Shown here piece after piece: positions 41,901 through 56,900 of a stretch of 64,000 bases of DNA. A program made the translations under genes and the position numbers. Source of the DNA: Siphonodentalium dalli. Its lineage: Eukaryota > Mollusca > Scaphopoda > Gadilida > Siphonodentaliidae. The notes under the pieces are model-generated. The model had not been told where the DNA came from, did not search any database, and worked only from the letters and a program-made list of their open reading frames with translations. Position 1 is the first letter of the stretch, and every line of letters begins with the position of its first letter. The stretch spans positions 94,726,707-94,790,706 of the forward strand of contig CP136067.1 in assembly GCA_032622095.1 (NCBI GenBank), written 5' to 3'.

Positions 41901-44900
41901 ATACCGGTCAAAGGGGACTTGTTGAGCTGGAGGAGGAGGGGGTAATCAGTAGTATACAGTTGGTAATTTCAAGGTGGATTTTCACCAATCTACATATGTG
42001 AAATCTCTCTAGCCAAATATCCTGTTTAGAGCTATTTCTTTTAAAGTAATTATGAAAAGTTCTGACTGTTGTAGTCTCCAGAGTCCCAGTCTTATCAGTC
42101 TTGGTAGTCTGGTGAGCGACCCCACAGTCATTGACTGTCTTGTTTATATTTCTTTTAGGTGCCTGAAGAGGATGTCGAAACTTTCTGTAGTATGAATTGT
42201 TTCACTCATTACTGCGTCAAACAGAACTATGCCATGCAGTCAGCGGCGATGGTTGCTGCGGGGCACGCTAGAATGCTTGACATGCCAATGATGGACCCAT
42301 TAGATAAGCTTGGACCGCTCGGAATTCCTCCACCGACACCACAAATCATGAAGCTCGACGGCCAGCCGGACGCAGCGAGTCTGTTTAGCAAATCACTAGG
42401 AATGCAGTCTTTTGGTCAACAGGCTGTCCTTGGAAAGCCTATGATGATGCCGCCTTATGGCCAGGCTCTCTCACCTGCATCCATGCTAGCGCTAGATGAA
42501 ACACCACTGGATTTATCGTCTGTGAACCAGGCTGCTGGGAAGATCGTCGCAGATGATAAATTAGGGAAGCATAAATTACCAGAAAGCACATCACAGCCAG
42601 AACCTCCAAAAGTAATTATTACAATTCACTTAGACTGGAGCAGACGACAATCCATAGTGCATGTTTCCCTCTCTGTGAGGCTCCCTGTGGGTTACCTATA
42701 AAACATTCTTCAGTTATTTTATTTATCAGAGCAGCTGCAAGCCTGGATATAGTGTGTCTTGATATTTGCAGAATGAGGTTCCCATAGGGGGAATTTAGTG
42801 ATGCTATCCTGCACGATGGACTGGCATCTCCAAATTCACCCTCTGGGAACCTCATTCTGCTTAGCCCTCAACAGTTATGGGAGACCTGGGATCAGATTGA
42901 AGTTCCCCAGTTGAAGTTGGTGATGTTCACCCATTAATCCCCTCGATTATTAGGCCAAATAAAATCAATGTTCTGTTTCTCGGCCACCTACTCCCTCATG
43001 AAAATATGGCCCCCTGGGTGCTTTTTTTGGTCCTCCCAAAATAAAAATTATATATTATCCTTCCGCTCAGTAAAAATGGACTGACCATAAATTTAGCATA
43101 GACATAGTTAAACTTTTATTTAAAGGGGTACTGTATGCCATTTTCAATAAATTCCCGGTGATAACAATGATCTAATATCGATAATATATAGAAAACTAAG
43201 CAATTTGAGTCGAAGATGTATTCTGTAAACGTTCAGGTTAATAGGTTATCTTAAAATAAAACTTAATAATTTTATATAAATTTAATTTATGGCTGGAGCC
43301 ATAAATTAAATTGCGAATTTCCGTGTACAAGACGTAATCAAAATAATTCACAGATAGTGGATTGGGCACATGATCGTGTAAATAATTATGTTGATACTGG
43401 GCGTAAATTCAAGCCACTCACTGACTAGTGACTATACAATGACTTAAATGAGTATATGGGATTAGTATGCATATACATGTAATATAACATTTATTTTATA
43501 CATTTGCTTGAAAACTGTCAAAAAATTACTCGACAACCACAATTGGTATTTTCGCACTCCGGTTAATCTGCCATCCGTAACATTACTTCGTACTCAACAG
43601 ACTTTCAAATAATGGAAATCTGGTTACCTTATTCTATGACTCAGAGACTATAGAAACCAACAACATTTGAGTACAGTATCCCTTTAGTATTTCCTTTTGT
43701 ACTTCTGAAAATATTAAAGTGTTCTTTTTGGTTTGTTTAAACTGTATGTACTTGGGTTGCACAACAGACAGCACTCTCAGATCTCAACTTATAATTCTCT
43801 TTACCATGCATCTACATGTCATGTGATTATTTTAGCCTGTTGTCAAAAAATGGAAAGACATCAGATGGAAGAAATGGGATATTACCTTCATTCAGAGTCT
43901 CGGTGTTTACAAGAGTCCAACAACAGAGGAAGAAATCTACAATGTACGTATTAAATTATAATATTCATATTGTTTCCTTGCTGTGGCCAATCAGTCTGAA
44001 ATATATTCCATGACTAAAGTCAATGACTACCGAATATTATCCAGGAGTATAGTCTAAACATGAACAGATTCTTTCAACTGCCATCATGAAATGGTGTCTG
44101 AGATTACTTAACTTTGAGAGACATAGTCAAATGAATTGTAGGAATAATACAACCGCCATATATTTACACTCGCACATGCTGTCGAATATGAATGCAGGAC
44201 GTTGGTTGGTCGAAATTACGTCACGTGATGTCACACGCAGACCCCTACTTGCTTTCATATGGTGTACAGTAATGCCCTAAGTAATCGACTCCTTAATCAC
44301 AGCAGAATTATGGGTACTTTTCAGGATTTAGTCGGAAATATGGCTTGTTGCCATTCATCGGAAAGCTCTCCCCGAGAGCTTTCCGATGAATGGCAACAAG
44401 CCATATTTCTGACTAAATCCTGAAAAGTTACCCATAATTCTGCTGTGGTTAAGAGTCGATTACTTAGGGCATTACTGTAGATGCAACCTGCAACGGGCTA
44501 TGAGAATAATGTTGGAAATAGTAAGCATGGATTATTATGCCCCCGACTTGAAGTCGGCGGGTATATAATTGACGTCTCCGCCCGTACGTACGTATGTCGC
44601 ACCGTCCGTCCGTCCGTACAAACATTTTGCATTATTGTTCAGCAACCGCTGGGCAGATTTAGCTGATATTTGGTGTGGTGATAGAGCAGCATGGGGGAAC
44701 AACTACATGCATAGCGCGGTTTTCGTCCACCCATTTTCACCAGAGTTATGGCCCTTAATTTACTTAGAAATTCAATTATTCTCTTGTTTTTTGGGTTTCC
44801 AGATGATAGCGTGAGCTTTGGTGGTACGATTGCAAATCCCGTATTTTTGTGGATCAGTTATATGAAAATACATGTCAAGTGCGAATTTGGGTATGATCTG

Positions 44901-47900
44901 ATGATTTTTGCCAGAGTTATGGCCCTTTTTTCAACTTAGAAAATTTCCGGATCGCTTGTTTTTGGGTTTCCGCGTCCATGCTTAATTCGAATTGCTACGG
45001 TCGGGGGCAAATGCCACACGACAGCGTACCTCTTGTTATACCTTCCCTTGTCTAGTAATAGTCAGAAAATGTAGAGGGAACTTTGTTATGCATATACACT
45101 CATTTAATCTGATATAAAAATTACATTGTTGTCTATAAATTGACACCTCTCCATTATAACATATGATCCTAAATTTCCTCCAGTGTCTTTCAATTGTTCT
45201 GGAGTTACAATTAGTACACCAGACTGAGTTCAGCTAAACATTGTCTCACTCTTCAACGAAGTCATCTACTTCATGTTCCATGTCACTATGCGTTAACATG
45301 ATAGTCACTTTTCACACATTACACAGAGATATGTTAAGAGTTCATGTATTTTGCAATTAATGCTCAATACTTATGGACATGTTTGTAAGACACAATACCA
45401 AAAAGAATTCTGAAAAAAAAATTGTACTAATTTAATTTTTCTTCCTTTTTTTCGTCATAATATCAAGAATCAAAATAAAAATGTCCAATGCAGGCCATTT
45501 ATTGCAATTTGGCGGTGCCTGAGAATCAAATACCTTTTTTTTTGCTTTAGAGTTGTATATATAAATAATGCTGTATCTTTGATGATGTTTGTTTTATTTA
45601 GTTATGGGAGAGTATGTCAATCACCCTGAGACCGGACCCACGTCCTGATGATTCGAGGAGCTGCTTACTGTGTTTGGAGAATGGTGATGGCCTAACTGAC
45701 GGCACGGCAAGGTTCGTTTCATAGTTACTTTAATTAATTTTCTGGCCTCGTATTTTAGCTCATATTTAATTAACCATTCCTGAAATTTTGCAAAAACTCT
45801 GTGCCAATTCATTGGCCTAACAATATTAGGGATAACTGACAATTCACGACACACACACACTGTAGCACATATTTAGTTAACCCTTCCATGACTGGAGCTT
45901 CCTGAAATATTGCAAAAAACCTTGTGCCAATGCATTCTCTTATATATGCGAATCTCCCATAGGAAGCCTGGCCTTACAATATTTACCTTGACCTTATAAG
46001 CCAGTGCATTCTCTTATATATGCGAGGCTCCCTGTGGAAGACTCGCATATATAAGAGAATGCATTATCACAGGGTATTTTTGCTGCACCAGTGCAGATCC
46101 CGTCATGAAAGGGTTTAAAGATATCGGGAAAATGTTATGATGCCATCGATTCTGTGTGCCAACAACTTTTAGCCAGGGGACCAGTCAAGGTAAAGACAGC
46201 TCTGATGCATCAACAAGCTGTTGTCAGGGGACAAGAAACCGTTTCAAATTCATATCAAGCTGTCATTGGGGGGACTAGGAACCGTTTCATATTCATAACA
46301 AGCTGTCGTAGGGGGACTAGAAACTGTTTCAAATTCATAGTTTTATATTGACACAATGAGGCTTCCACAAGCTCGACGGGGGGACTAGAAACCATTTCAA
46401 ATTCATGTTATACACACAATGAGTTAGTCATGTAAAGTCTGTTCCGATTTCAAACTTCTAAATGTTAATGTTGGTAAATGGGTTCATTTGAACTGTGTGT
46501 TGTCTATTTCAGACTTCTCAATGTAGATGTTGGTAAATGGGTGCATTTGAACTGTGCGTTGTGGTCATATGAAGTCTACGAGACGATAGCTGGAGCGTTG
46601 ATGAACTTTGACCTGGCCGTGAAGCGTGGTATGGCAATCATGTGCTTTGTTTGTAACCAGCCCGGTGCGACTCTGAACTGTTTCAACATCCGTTGCACGA
46701 GGATGTACCATCTCCCATGTGCTCTACTCACAGGATGTATGTTCTTCACAGATAAGGTTAGTACCACATAATGATATACCATCTCCCGTGTGATGTACCA
46801 TCTCCCCCATGTGTTTTACTCACGGGATGTATGTTGTTCACTGATAAGGTTAGTACCGCATAATGATATACCATCTCACGTGTGATGTACCATCTCCCCA
46901 TGTGTTTTACTCATGGGATGTATGTTCTTCACTGATACGGTTAGTACCACATAATGATGTACCATCTCCCGTGTGATGTACCATCTCCCCCATGTGTTTT
47001 ACTCACGTGATGTATGTTGTTCACTGATAAGGTTAGTACCGCATAGTGATATACCATCTCACGTGTGATGTACCATCTCCCATGTGTTTTACTCACGGGA
47101 TGTTCTTCACTGATAAGGTTAGTACTGCAAGTTCAGCAACTAATATTAAGCACACATGACTCATTTCAAGATGGTTATAGTGCATAACGTATATATTTAC
47201 ACTCACACATGCATTTGCATTCTGCATCCATGACGCTATTGCTCCCATTCCCCAACTTTCAATTGATGTCTGTTAACATTTATCATTGAACAAATATTCA
47301 CCTATTTAGTATTTTGCTTAGATCCTTTTCAGTATTAATTTAAAGTGTACACTTTGGGTATCGTATAATGATAGTTTGTCTGAGAAAAACCCAACTAATG
47401 ATTATATCACGGGAGCAAACTGTTGCTCTCGCTGTGTTTTACTTTATATGGAAAAGACTGAATATTGTTTGAAGAACCTGTTGCTGATTTCTATATATTA
47501 CAGACAATGCTGTGTACTATTCATGCTCCTAAGAATCCAGATAATCAGCTCGCATCTCTCGTAGTGTATCGACGGGTGTATATCAACCGCGAAGAAGAAC
47601 AACAGGTGGCAAAGTGAGTGCTTCGGCCAAATAAATCAGAATTCCTTGTTCTCAGGCAATTCTCTCGTCACTGAAATTTTCTTTTAAAAAGCTTGTCATG
47701 CATATTATCTGTTAGATATATTGGATTTGATCAACAAAACTGAATTTTTTTTTGTTTATGTAGTAGGTTTTCCAGAGTTTGAGAAAAATAGCCAGCTTCC
47801 CTCATCTCCAAATTGAGATCTAATTGCCTGATAAGGCCAATATAAACAAATTGCTAAATTTACATCCCATCCCAACCCTATTTTTAGTCCCCTCCTCAAT

Positions 47901-50900
47901 TTTTTTTATTTGCATATCTTTTATGCAAATTTTTTACTCATGCCTTAACCCTTTCATGACCGGAGCTGCGCTGGTGCAGCATTAAAGACCCTGTGCCAGT
48001 GCATTCTCATATATATACGAGTCTCCCACTCACATATATAAGATAATGCACTGGCTTACAAGATCAAGGTAAATATTGTTAGGCCAATGCATTCTCTTAC
48101 ATATGCGAGGTGCCCTATGGGCAACTCACATATATAAGAGAATGCATTGGCACATGGTTTTCGCAAAAAATCTGGAAGCTCCAGTCATGAAAGGGTTAAT
48201 CATCAAGTTACATTTCAATGACCTATTAACCAATCTATTTTGATCTAATTGGACAATCTAAATCACCTTGTAATATATAAGATAGGATACTGCTTCAATC
48301 TAGAACTGTCCATGACCATTTATTTTAGGAAAAATAAAAAATATATATATTGGCCTAACACAGATATTTTATTTTAGTGGTCTGATTTACAACACATATA
48401 TTTAGATACAAACAAACGTATTATTACTTTCGCTCTCTTTACTTCAAGCTTTCGGCCCGATCTGTGTGATTTTTCCTTATGACGGTCCAGATTGGGCTGA
48501 AAGCTTGAAGTAAAGAGAGAGAAACTAATGATACGTTTGTTTATACTACTGTCCTTTCTTCGCTTGATGGATTATGCTGATATATAGAAGATCTCAAATG
48601 AGTTATGTTGGGATATAGCACATGTACAGTAATGCCCTAAGTAATCGACTCCTTAACCACAGCAGAATTATGGGTAACTTTTAAGGATTTAGTCGGAAAT
48701 ATGGCTTGTTGCCATTCATCGGAAAGCTCTCCCCGAGAGCTTTCCGTTGAATGGCAACAAGCCATATTTCCGACTAAATCCTGAAAAGTTACCCATAATT
48801 CTGTTGTGGTTAAGGAGTCGATTACTTAGGGCATTACTGTAGACCATGGGAAGAACATACAGCTGTCTTAGACAAGTTGTGAATCAAATTTATGAATCAA
48901 GTTTCATAAAATATATCCCAGTAGAGCTTTATGCCTTTCTAACAAATCAAACTCTTTAAAAGAAGCTGAAAAATGCATGTAAAATGCATACATGCACGGC
49001 TTTGGCTGAGATGCTTCACAACCGTATATGACAGTATTGCGCACTCTCGCTGGCGGAGAAAAATATAGTCCCCCAATTTACCTCTTTTTTGGTGCCTATT
49101 TTCGTTAGTGCAACAAAGTTGGACAAGAATTTAACTTTAATGAACAAAGCAATCATTTTTGTTGGTGTCAAGCTTGGCTTTTCAAAATAGTATTAATCCA
49201 CTCAGTATTTTTGTTAGCGCGATGCCGAGTATCCCGGGAAGCATGCGCCTATTCATCACTAGTGAGATATAAGGAAATATGTAATGGCTTTTTTAATGAT
49301 ATAGTAGGGGTTCCATGTAATATATAGTTAGTTGGATGTGTTGTGTAAAAAAATTGTTATGTATTATTTTCACAGCATCATTAATGAAGAAGACGGTAAA
49401 TGTCGACTCAGAGTTGGCTCCCTTACTCTGCACAGCATCGGACAATTACTTCCGCACCAAATCCAGACGAACAAATACCATAACCGAGACTACATCTACC
49501 CGGTTGGCTTCAGATCATCCCGATGTTACTGGAGCATGAGACGGCTGTACAAACGTGCTAAATATATATGCAGCATTCTCGATGCCGAGGGAAAACCAGA
49601 ATTCATTGTTAAAGTCATCGAGGAAGGTTTCCAAGAAGAAGTTTACAAAGACTACTCAGCTAAAGGTATACCTTAATGACTTCATGTGTAATATTGTGTG
49701 CATGTAATAGATCTGTGTTGGAAAAAAATCCACATAATATGGGTTTTATACCTGAACTACTTTTGTATGAGCATAAAATGTCCCAGAAAGACGCATTGAA
49801 ATCACAAAAAAAAAAATTTCGAACATGATGATCAGGTCCCAATCAATTACTCCAAAAATTGTATTCAAGGGCGACTTCCTTCAAAAGTATATTTACAAAG
49901 ATATAATTTAAAGATTTCACCCACTGCTTTCTCTTTGTTTTAACCTCTTCGCTGCAATGACGTCCGTAACTATTACGGATGTAAAAGTGCATGTCGTGTG
50001 CTATATGGTCCGTAGGTACTACGGAACTACTTCAGAACACTAGCAGTAGGCCATTAATCATAACTGGAACTTAGAGATTGGTGCATCGGATTAACTGTAT
50101 CTCGAAGTTTAAAATAGTGTATGATGTTCAAAGTTTGTGAACGATAATAGCCTTTCAACTGAGTCAGTTTTATGGTTCTTGTGATGTTCCCGTTCTATTT
50201 TACCACTGAAAAATGGCAATAACGTCAACATCCCAGCACACGACGTCATAACGTCATTTAGCAGCTGAGAGGTTAATCATCATAATTATGTAGTACCGTA
50301 TACTTTTTAGAGTGAAGACAGCTGTACAGTAATGCCCTAATTAATCGACTCCTTAACCACAGTAGAATTATGGGTAACTTTTCAGGATTTAGTCGGAAAT
50401 ATGGCTTGTTGCCATTCATCAGAAAGCTCTCGGGGAGAGCTTTCCGATGAATGGCAACAAGCCATATTTCCGACTAAATCCTGAAAAGTTACCCATAATT
50501 TTGCTGTGGTTAAGAAGTCGATTACTTAGAGCATTACTGTATATGTTCTTCCCATGGTCCACATGTGCTATATCAATGAATTTGTTCGGAAATCTTCTGC
50601 ATTCTTTGAGATACCTCTTCCCAAATTATGTATACATAATTTTGGGGTTCGAATGAGCCATGTTCGTTTAATCCACTTTTCGCTTGTTTGTGTTTTGGGA
50701 AAAAAGGGCTATATTGTTCGAGACACCGATGACTGAGCCTCATTGTACAGTGTGAACATTCAGCATCCAAAGAAAACACTACCAAAGGCACTGGAGGAAA
50801 TTTATGTTATAATGGAGAGGTGTCAATTTATTGACAAGGGAACCTATCATAATCCATGCTTGCGAAGTGCACAAAAAAATATAAATAAAGTCCTCCCTCC

Positions 50901-53900
50901 CTCATTGATTGATTAACAAAATTGTCTGAGACTCAAATAATTGTTTTTATTTGGCCTAAGCTACTCAACATTCACTAATAATACTTATATTCATAACAGG
51001 AGTATGGTCAAAGATATTGGAACCCTTAATCAAAATGAGGCGGAACGGAGACATGGTCAAACTGATACCATCATTCACATCCGGGGAGGAACTATATGGT
51101 TTGACAGAGGCTGCTGTTCTCAAAGTTCTCGAGTCGGTAAGACATATGCTGCATTGCATCTAAGTCATCTATTGTTTTAAGATATTTAATATCAAGCTCT
51201 CTTATCAGATAATCTTCCACAGTAGAATTTTCTAATTAGAATCTGGAAATAACTCTTCATTATGAAACTTCTGAAAATGTATTTGTAAATACAGAAACAT
51301 GATGCCTTCACTTCGAAGAATACCAGTTAAAGTATGACAATACAGTTCTGACAGCTGATGTGTTATTATACCCCCACTTTCGAAGAAAATTGGGGGTATA
51401 CTGGATTGACTGCGTCCGTCCGTCCGTCACGCTTTCTCCCTCCATTTGTCAGTCCGTCCGTCCGTCCGACCTCATAACTCGAACAACTATGAACCGATTT
51501 CAATAATTTTTTGTATGCAATCTCATTAGGACTGGTTCTCCGCATGATGCTAATTGTGGTTCTAGCCTCATTTTCAACTTATTTTGACTTGTCCGACTTA
51601 ATAACTTTAACAAATATGAACCGATTTCAATAATTTTTGGTATACATGCTGCTCACAATACCCTCTCTACATGATGCGGCTAGGGATTGGCTCAGACTGT
51701 TTTTCGTAATATTACACTTCATTTTCGACTTATTTTGATTTAGAAAATTCTGTCCGACTTAATAACTTTAACAAATATGAACCAATTTGAATAATTTTTT
51801 CTGTACAAGCTTCTTGTGACACCATATCGATATTATTAGTCCGAATTTTTCTTTAAAGTTAAAAATCTTTTTTGTTGGGATTACGGATAATGCGGGTTGA
51901 ATTTGCCACGGTGGGGGTATGCTAGCACTCGAGTGCACACCTCTTGTTTCCAATTGTTTTAACATATAAACACTGCCGGCGACATGAACGAAGTTTGCGT
52001 ATTATACTCACTCATGTGTCCGTGGTATGTACTCAAGCGATGCATATTAGAGTTGCTGTTGGGTCACATTTCATGAAAATTTCATCGTCAATGGTGGAAA
52101 TAGATGCTCTTTTCATTTTGGATTTTGCACTTATTTTTTTGCTTTAAGCATTTTGATCTCGGGTATAGTTGCAAAAAAAACTTGTAAACAGTTAAAGAAA
52201 ACACCCCTGTATTCTAATCAGAGAGTCACTATGTAAGACAATGGTTGTGTTAGAAACTAATACGAATGAGCAATCGCTCAAAAACGTGACATGAGGATAC
52301 ACCGGCAATGTCTTGTCATTACAAAAGAATGAACGAGTTGTCCTTGTATATATCCTCAGGATTCACAAGTGTATAATACTCAATTTCATAAATTTCGCTG
52401 CTTGACTGAATGATTTTGTCTATTGCTTGCTGGATGTCTATTCGAACAGTTAACCCTTCAAGACTGGAGCTTCCTGAATTTTTTGGCGAAAACCCTGTGC
52501 CAATGCATTCTCTTAGATATGTGAGTCTCCTTAGGGAGAATACATTGGTCAAACAATATTTACCTTAACCTTGTAAGCCAGTGCATTCTCTTATATATGC
52601 AGGGCTCCCTATCTGAGACTCGCATATATAAGAGAATGAACTGGCACAGGATCTTTAATGCTGCACCAGTGCAGCTCCCGTTATTAAAGGGTTAACTTTG
52701 TTTATGTCTTCAGGAAAGATTACTCTATATTATTTACTATCCTTTTTTTGCAGCTACCTGGATCTGACTTGTTGATAAACTATCACTTCAAGTTCGGTCG
52801 TTCACCATATATAGAGATGCCACTGGCCATTAATCCAACAGGATGTGCTCGCTCAGAACCAAAACTCAGGACACACTTTAAAAAGTAAGATAAGAAACAC
52901 TCTTAGCATGTTCTTGAGGATTTAATTCTTCAGATTTTTGCTTGAATGACTGTTATGCAACCATCTCGAACAAATATTTAATGTCTGACAGCAACTTTTA
53001 AACCCTTTCACGATGAGCTGCGCTGGTGCAGCATTAAAGATAATTGTGCCAGTGCATTCTCTTATACATGCGAGTCTCCCATAGAGAACTGGCTTACATG
53101 GTCATGGTAAATATTATCAGGGAAATGTATTCTCTTATATATGCGAGAATCCCTATGGGAGACTCACATATATAAGAGAATGCATTGAGACAGGGTTTTC
53201 ACAAAATTTCAGGAAGCTACAGTCATGGAAGGGTGCAATGAAAAATATAAAATTTGGGAGTTTATCACCACCATGCTCAATACTATTTACAAGGTACCTG
53301 CAAAAACAAAAAAACATGTTGTTTAACCCTTTACCCAACAGAACGGCCCTGTGCCAATGCATTCTCTTATATATGCGAGTCTACCATAGGTCGCCTCGCA
53401 TATATAAGAGAATGCATTGGCTTAACACATTAAAAATTATAAAATTGTTAAAGAATGTAAGAAAAAATGGTAAAAAGTGTTAAAAAAAGATTTTTTTAGG
53501 CCAATGCATTCTCTTATATATGCGAGGCGACCTATGGTCGACTCGCATATATAAGAGAATGCATTGGCACAGGGCATAACTGTAACCATCACAATGTGGT
53601 CAAGGAGCCGGTTCCAATGATATCCATATTAGTATGGTTTTATTGAGACAGACCCAAGATAATTTAGGCTGTTGCAGCTTTATTTGGCCGTTTTTGGCCG
53701 GTTTGTTGGGTAAAGGGTTAAAATGTTGATTTCGGTCTAAATTTGAGGTGTGTGTTACGTTTTTTTGCATATATTAAATTCAATTCATGTACATGTAATT
53801 GTTCATTGCCGACTATGACTATGATTAGTGAGTTGTTGTCCTAATGTCCTCTACTGTAACCTTAACTCTCAAGTCCAGTGGACTGTATCTTGTTCTCCAC

Positions 53901-56900
53901 TGAATACTGTTAACCCTTTACCCAACAGAACGGCCCTGTGCCAATGCATTCTCTTATATATGCGAGTCGACCATAGGTCGCCTCGCATATATAAGAGAAT
54001 GCATTGGCTTAACACATTAAAAATTATAAAATTGTTAAAGATTGTAAAAAGTGTTAAAAAAAGATTTTTTTTTAGGCCAATGCATTCTCTTATATATGCG
54101 AGGCGACCTATGGTCGAGTCGCATATATAAGAGAATGCATTGGCACAGGGTATAACTGTAACTATCACAATGTGGTCAAGGAGCCGGTTCCAATGATATC
54201 CATATTTGTATGGTTCTATTGAGACAGACCAAAGATAGTTTAGGCTGTTGAAGCTTTATTTGGCCGGTTTGTTGGGTAAAGGGTTAATAGCATGTTCAGT
54301 AATTATAATGTCTACTGTAAACTAATGCTATCTAACCATTCTGTCTTCAATTGAGGCCTCATACTCTACTGTCAGTGGTCCAGTCTGCAAGTAGTGTGTC
54401 TCTCATTTGCAGAAGGAGGTCCCCATACGGTGAATTTAGTGATGATATCCCGCACAGCAGGCTATCATCACCAAATTCACCCTCTGGGAATCTCATTCTG
54501 CTTAGGCCTCATCTTCTGGAGAGTATCTATAGTCTCAAATTAACATTGTTTTTAGTTACTGTTTCCCTTCTGAGAAGTTTCTATTTCCCCTAATTTGCAG
54601 AAGATAAAATGCATAATCGAGGTGACTAATGGGTGAACATCACCAACTTCAATCTGATCTTAGGTCTCCCATAGCAGTTGAGGCCTATGCAGAGTGAGGT
54701 TCCCAGAGGGTGAATTTGGTGATGCTAGCACACCACGCAGGGTATCGTTACTAAATTCACCCTCTGCGTACCTCATGCTGCAAATTGACAGACACACTAT
54801 TTCCAGACTTATCAATACTACTTCATCACATTCCCTGCCGACTCTGGTTACTGGGCTGGTTGTAAATCATGAAACCCCAACTGTAACTGTTCTATCTTTA
54901 TTTTAGGCCTCACACCCTACAGTCCAGTGGTACTACATCCCGTTCACTGCCGACTACGGTTACTGGCGTGTTTGGAGACCTTAATGCACCGTACAACAAA
55001 CAGTTTGTGCACTCGAAGACGCAGCAATACAAGAGACTTAAGACTGAGTGGAGGAACAATGTCGTGCTCGGCAGATCGAGAATACAGGTTAGTTTCATAT
55101 TGCTGTATTCTGAAAGATCTCGAAGCAGACATCGCTAAAAGCCACATGGTTGATTTTTCCTGGTTACATCGTGATTACGTTCTCATCTAACACTAGTGTT
55201 CTGACTTGTTCTCATTAATACCCAACAGAAGGGCCCTGTGCCAATGCATTCTCTTATATATGCGAGTCGACCATAGGTCGCCTCGCATATATAAGAGAAT
55301 GCATTGACTTAACACATTAAAAATTATAAAATTGTTAAAGAATGTAAGAAAAAATGGTAAAAAGTGTTAAAAAAAGATTTTTTTTAGGCCAATGTATTCT
55401 CTTATATATGCGAGGCGACCAATGTGGTCAAGGAGCCTGTTCAAATGATATCCATATTTGTATGGTTCTATTGAGACAGACCGAATATATTTTAGGCTGT
55501 TGAAGCTTTATTTGGCCGGTTTTGGCCGTTTTGTTGGGTAAAGGGTTAATGATTATGTAGATGAGGTTCAGATGCTAGCCACTGTAAAATGATCAGGAAT
55601 ATTTCATAGTATATATAACCTGTTATCATTAACGTAGTGAAGTTGGAAGTCAAAATAAATTGCGAATTTAACAATTTCCTCTACCATTGTTGGTTTGGTG
55701 GTGGTAAAAAAAATGGTCAATACACGTATTTTACACGTGAATTTAACTTCGACATTTTGTCGCAAAGTTTACGGTGCCTATACAATATCAATGTTTACAT
55801 GCAGTGCCAAATGACAAAATTCTTACATTAACACTTCAAATTGTCAAAAATATAACACATTTATGATTCCTTGACTATCTACTTGTATTACCATTGATAT
55901 TCAGAACTTAGCTTAATTTATTGAATGATTTACTATTAGATATTTGTACAAGCCTTGAAATAGGGTGTCTGTCATTTGCAGAATGAGGTCCCCAGAGGGT
56001 GAATTTAGTGATGCTACCCCGCATAGTGGGCTAGCATCACCAAATTCACCCTCTGGGGACCTCATTCTGCAAATGACAGACACCCTATTTCAAGGCTTGT
56101 ATTTGTAATGTTTTGATAGACTGAGATATTCCCCAGCGGCCATTGGGTTACCTTTCTCCCAACACCCTGGTAAACACAAATACCTCCCTCAGTCCTCGAA
56201 TTGGCCATGGCAATAAGCAATGCTGTGAGAAAAGCCATGGTAACATATGGAATTTTAACATGCCACATCGTTAGATTTGCCGTGGGGCATTTTTCCTAAT
56301 TTCGAGGGCTGCCTCCCTCCTCACAAAAATAATTTGAAGTAAATAATAAATACAAATATTCCATGAGAAAACATTTTTTTTTATGGTGATCTAGACAAAA
56401 ATCAATTTTAATTATGACATTGTCTGCGTCTAAACCCTTCTCACTATTGATTTGATTATATTCTAGGGTCTGGGTCTGTACGCTTCAAAAGATCTGGATA
56501 AGCATACGATGGTGATAGAGTATATAGGGGAGACAATTCGTGATGAGGTTGCTAACAGACGAGAGAAGATGTACGAAGAACAGGTATGTATACATATTGA
56601 CTATTTCAAGCTTTCAACCACTGTTGTCAAAGTTATATTTTCATTTAGAATCAAATTTGTTGTCAAATTTATATTTTCATTCAGAATCAATAGTATTTAC
56701 ATATTGCTGATGATTTGGCATTTGTTTCCTTTCAGAATCGTGGCATTTACATGTTCCGCATTGATGACGACTTGGTGGTGGATGCGACGATGTCGGGTGG
56801 CCCCGCCCGATACATTAATCACTCCTGCTGTCCTAACTGCGTTGCTGAAGTTGTTCCAATCGGAGAGGAGAATAAGATTATCATCATCACCTGCCGGCGT

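Noticed and set aside
53869-54168. Open frames of about 100 codons in hairpin regions (also near 3473, 15782, 17086)
   Set aside because: They are translations of MITE-B palindromes and recur with every copy.
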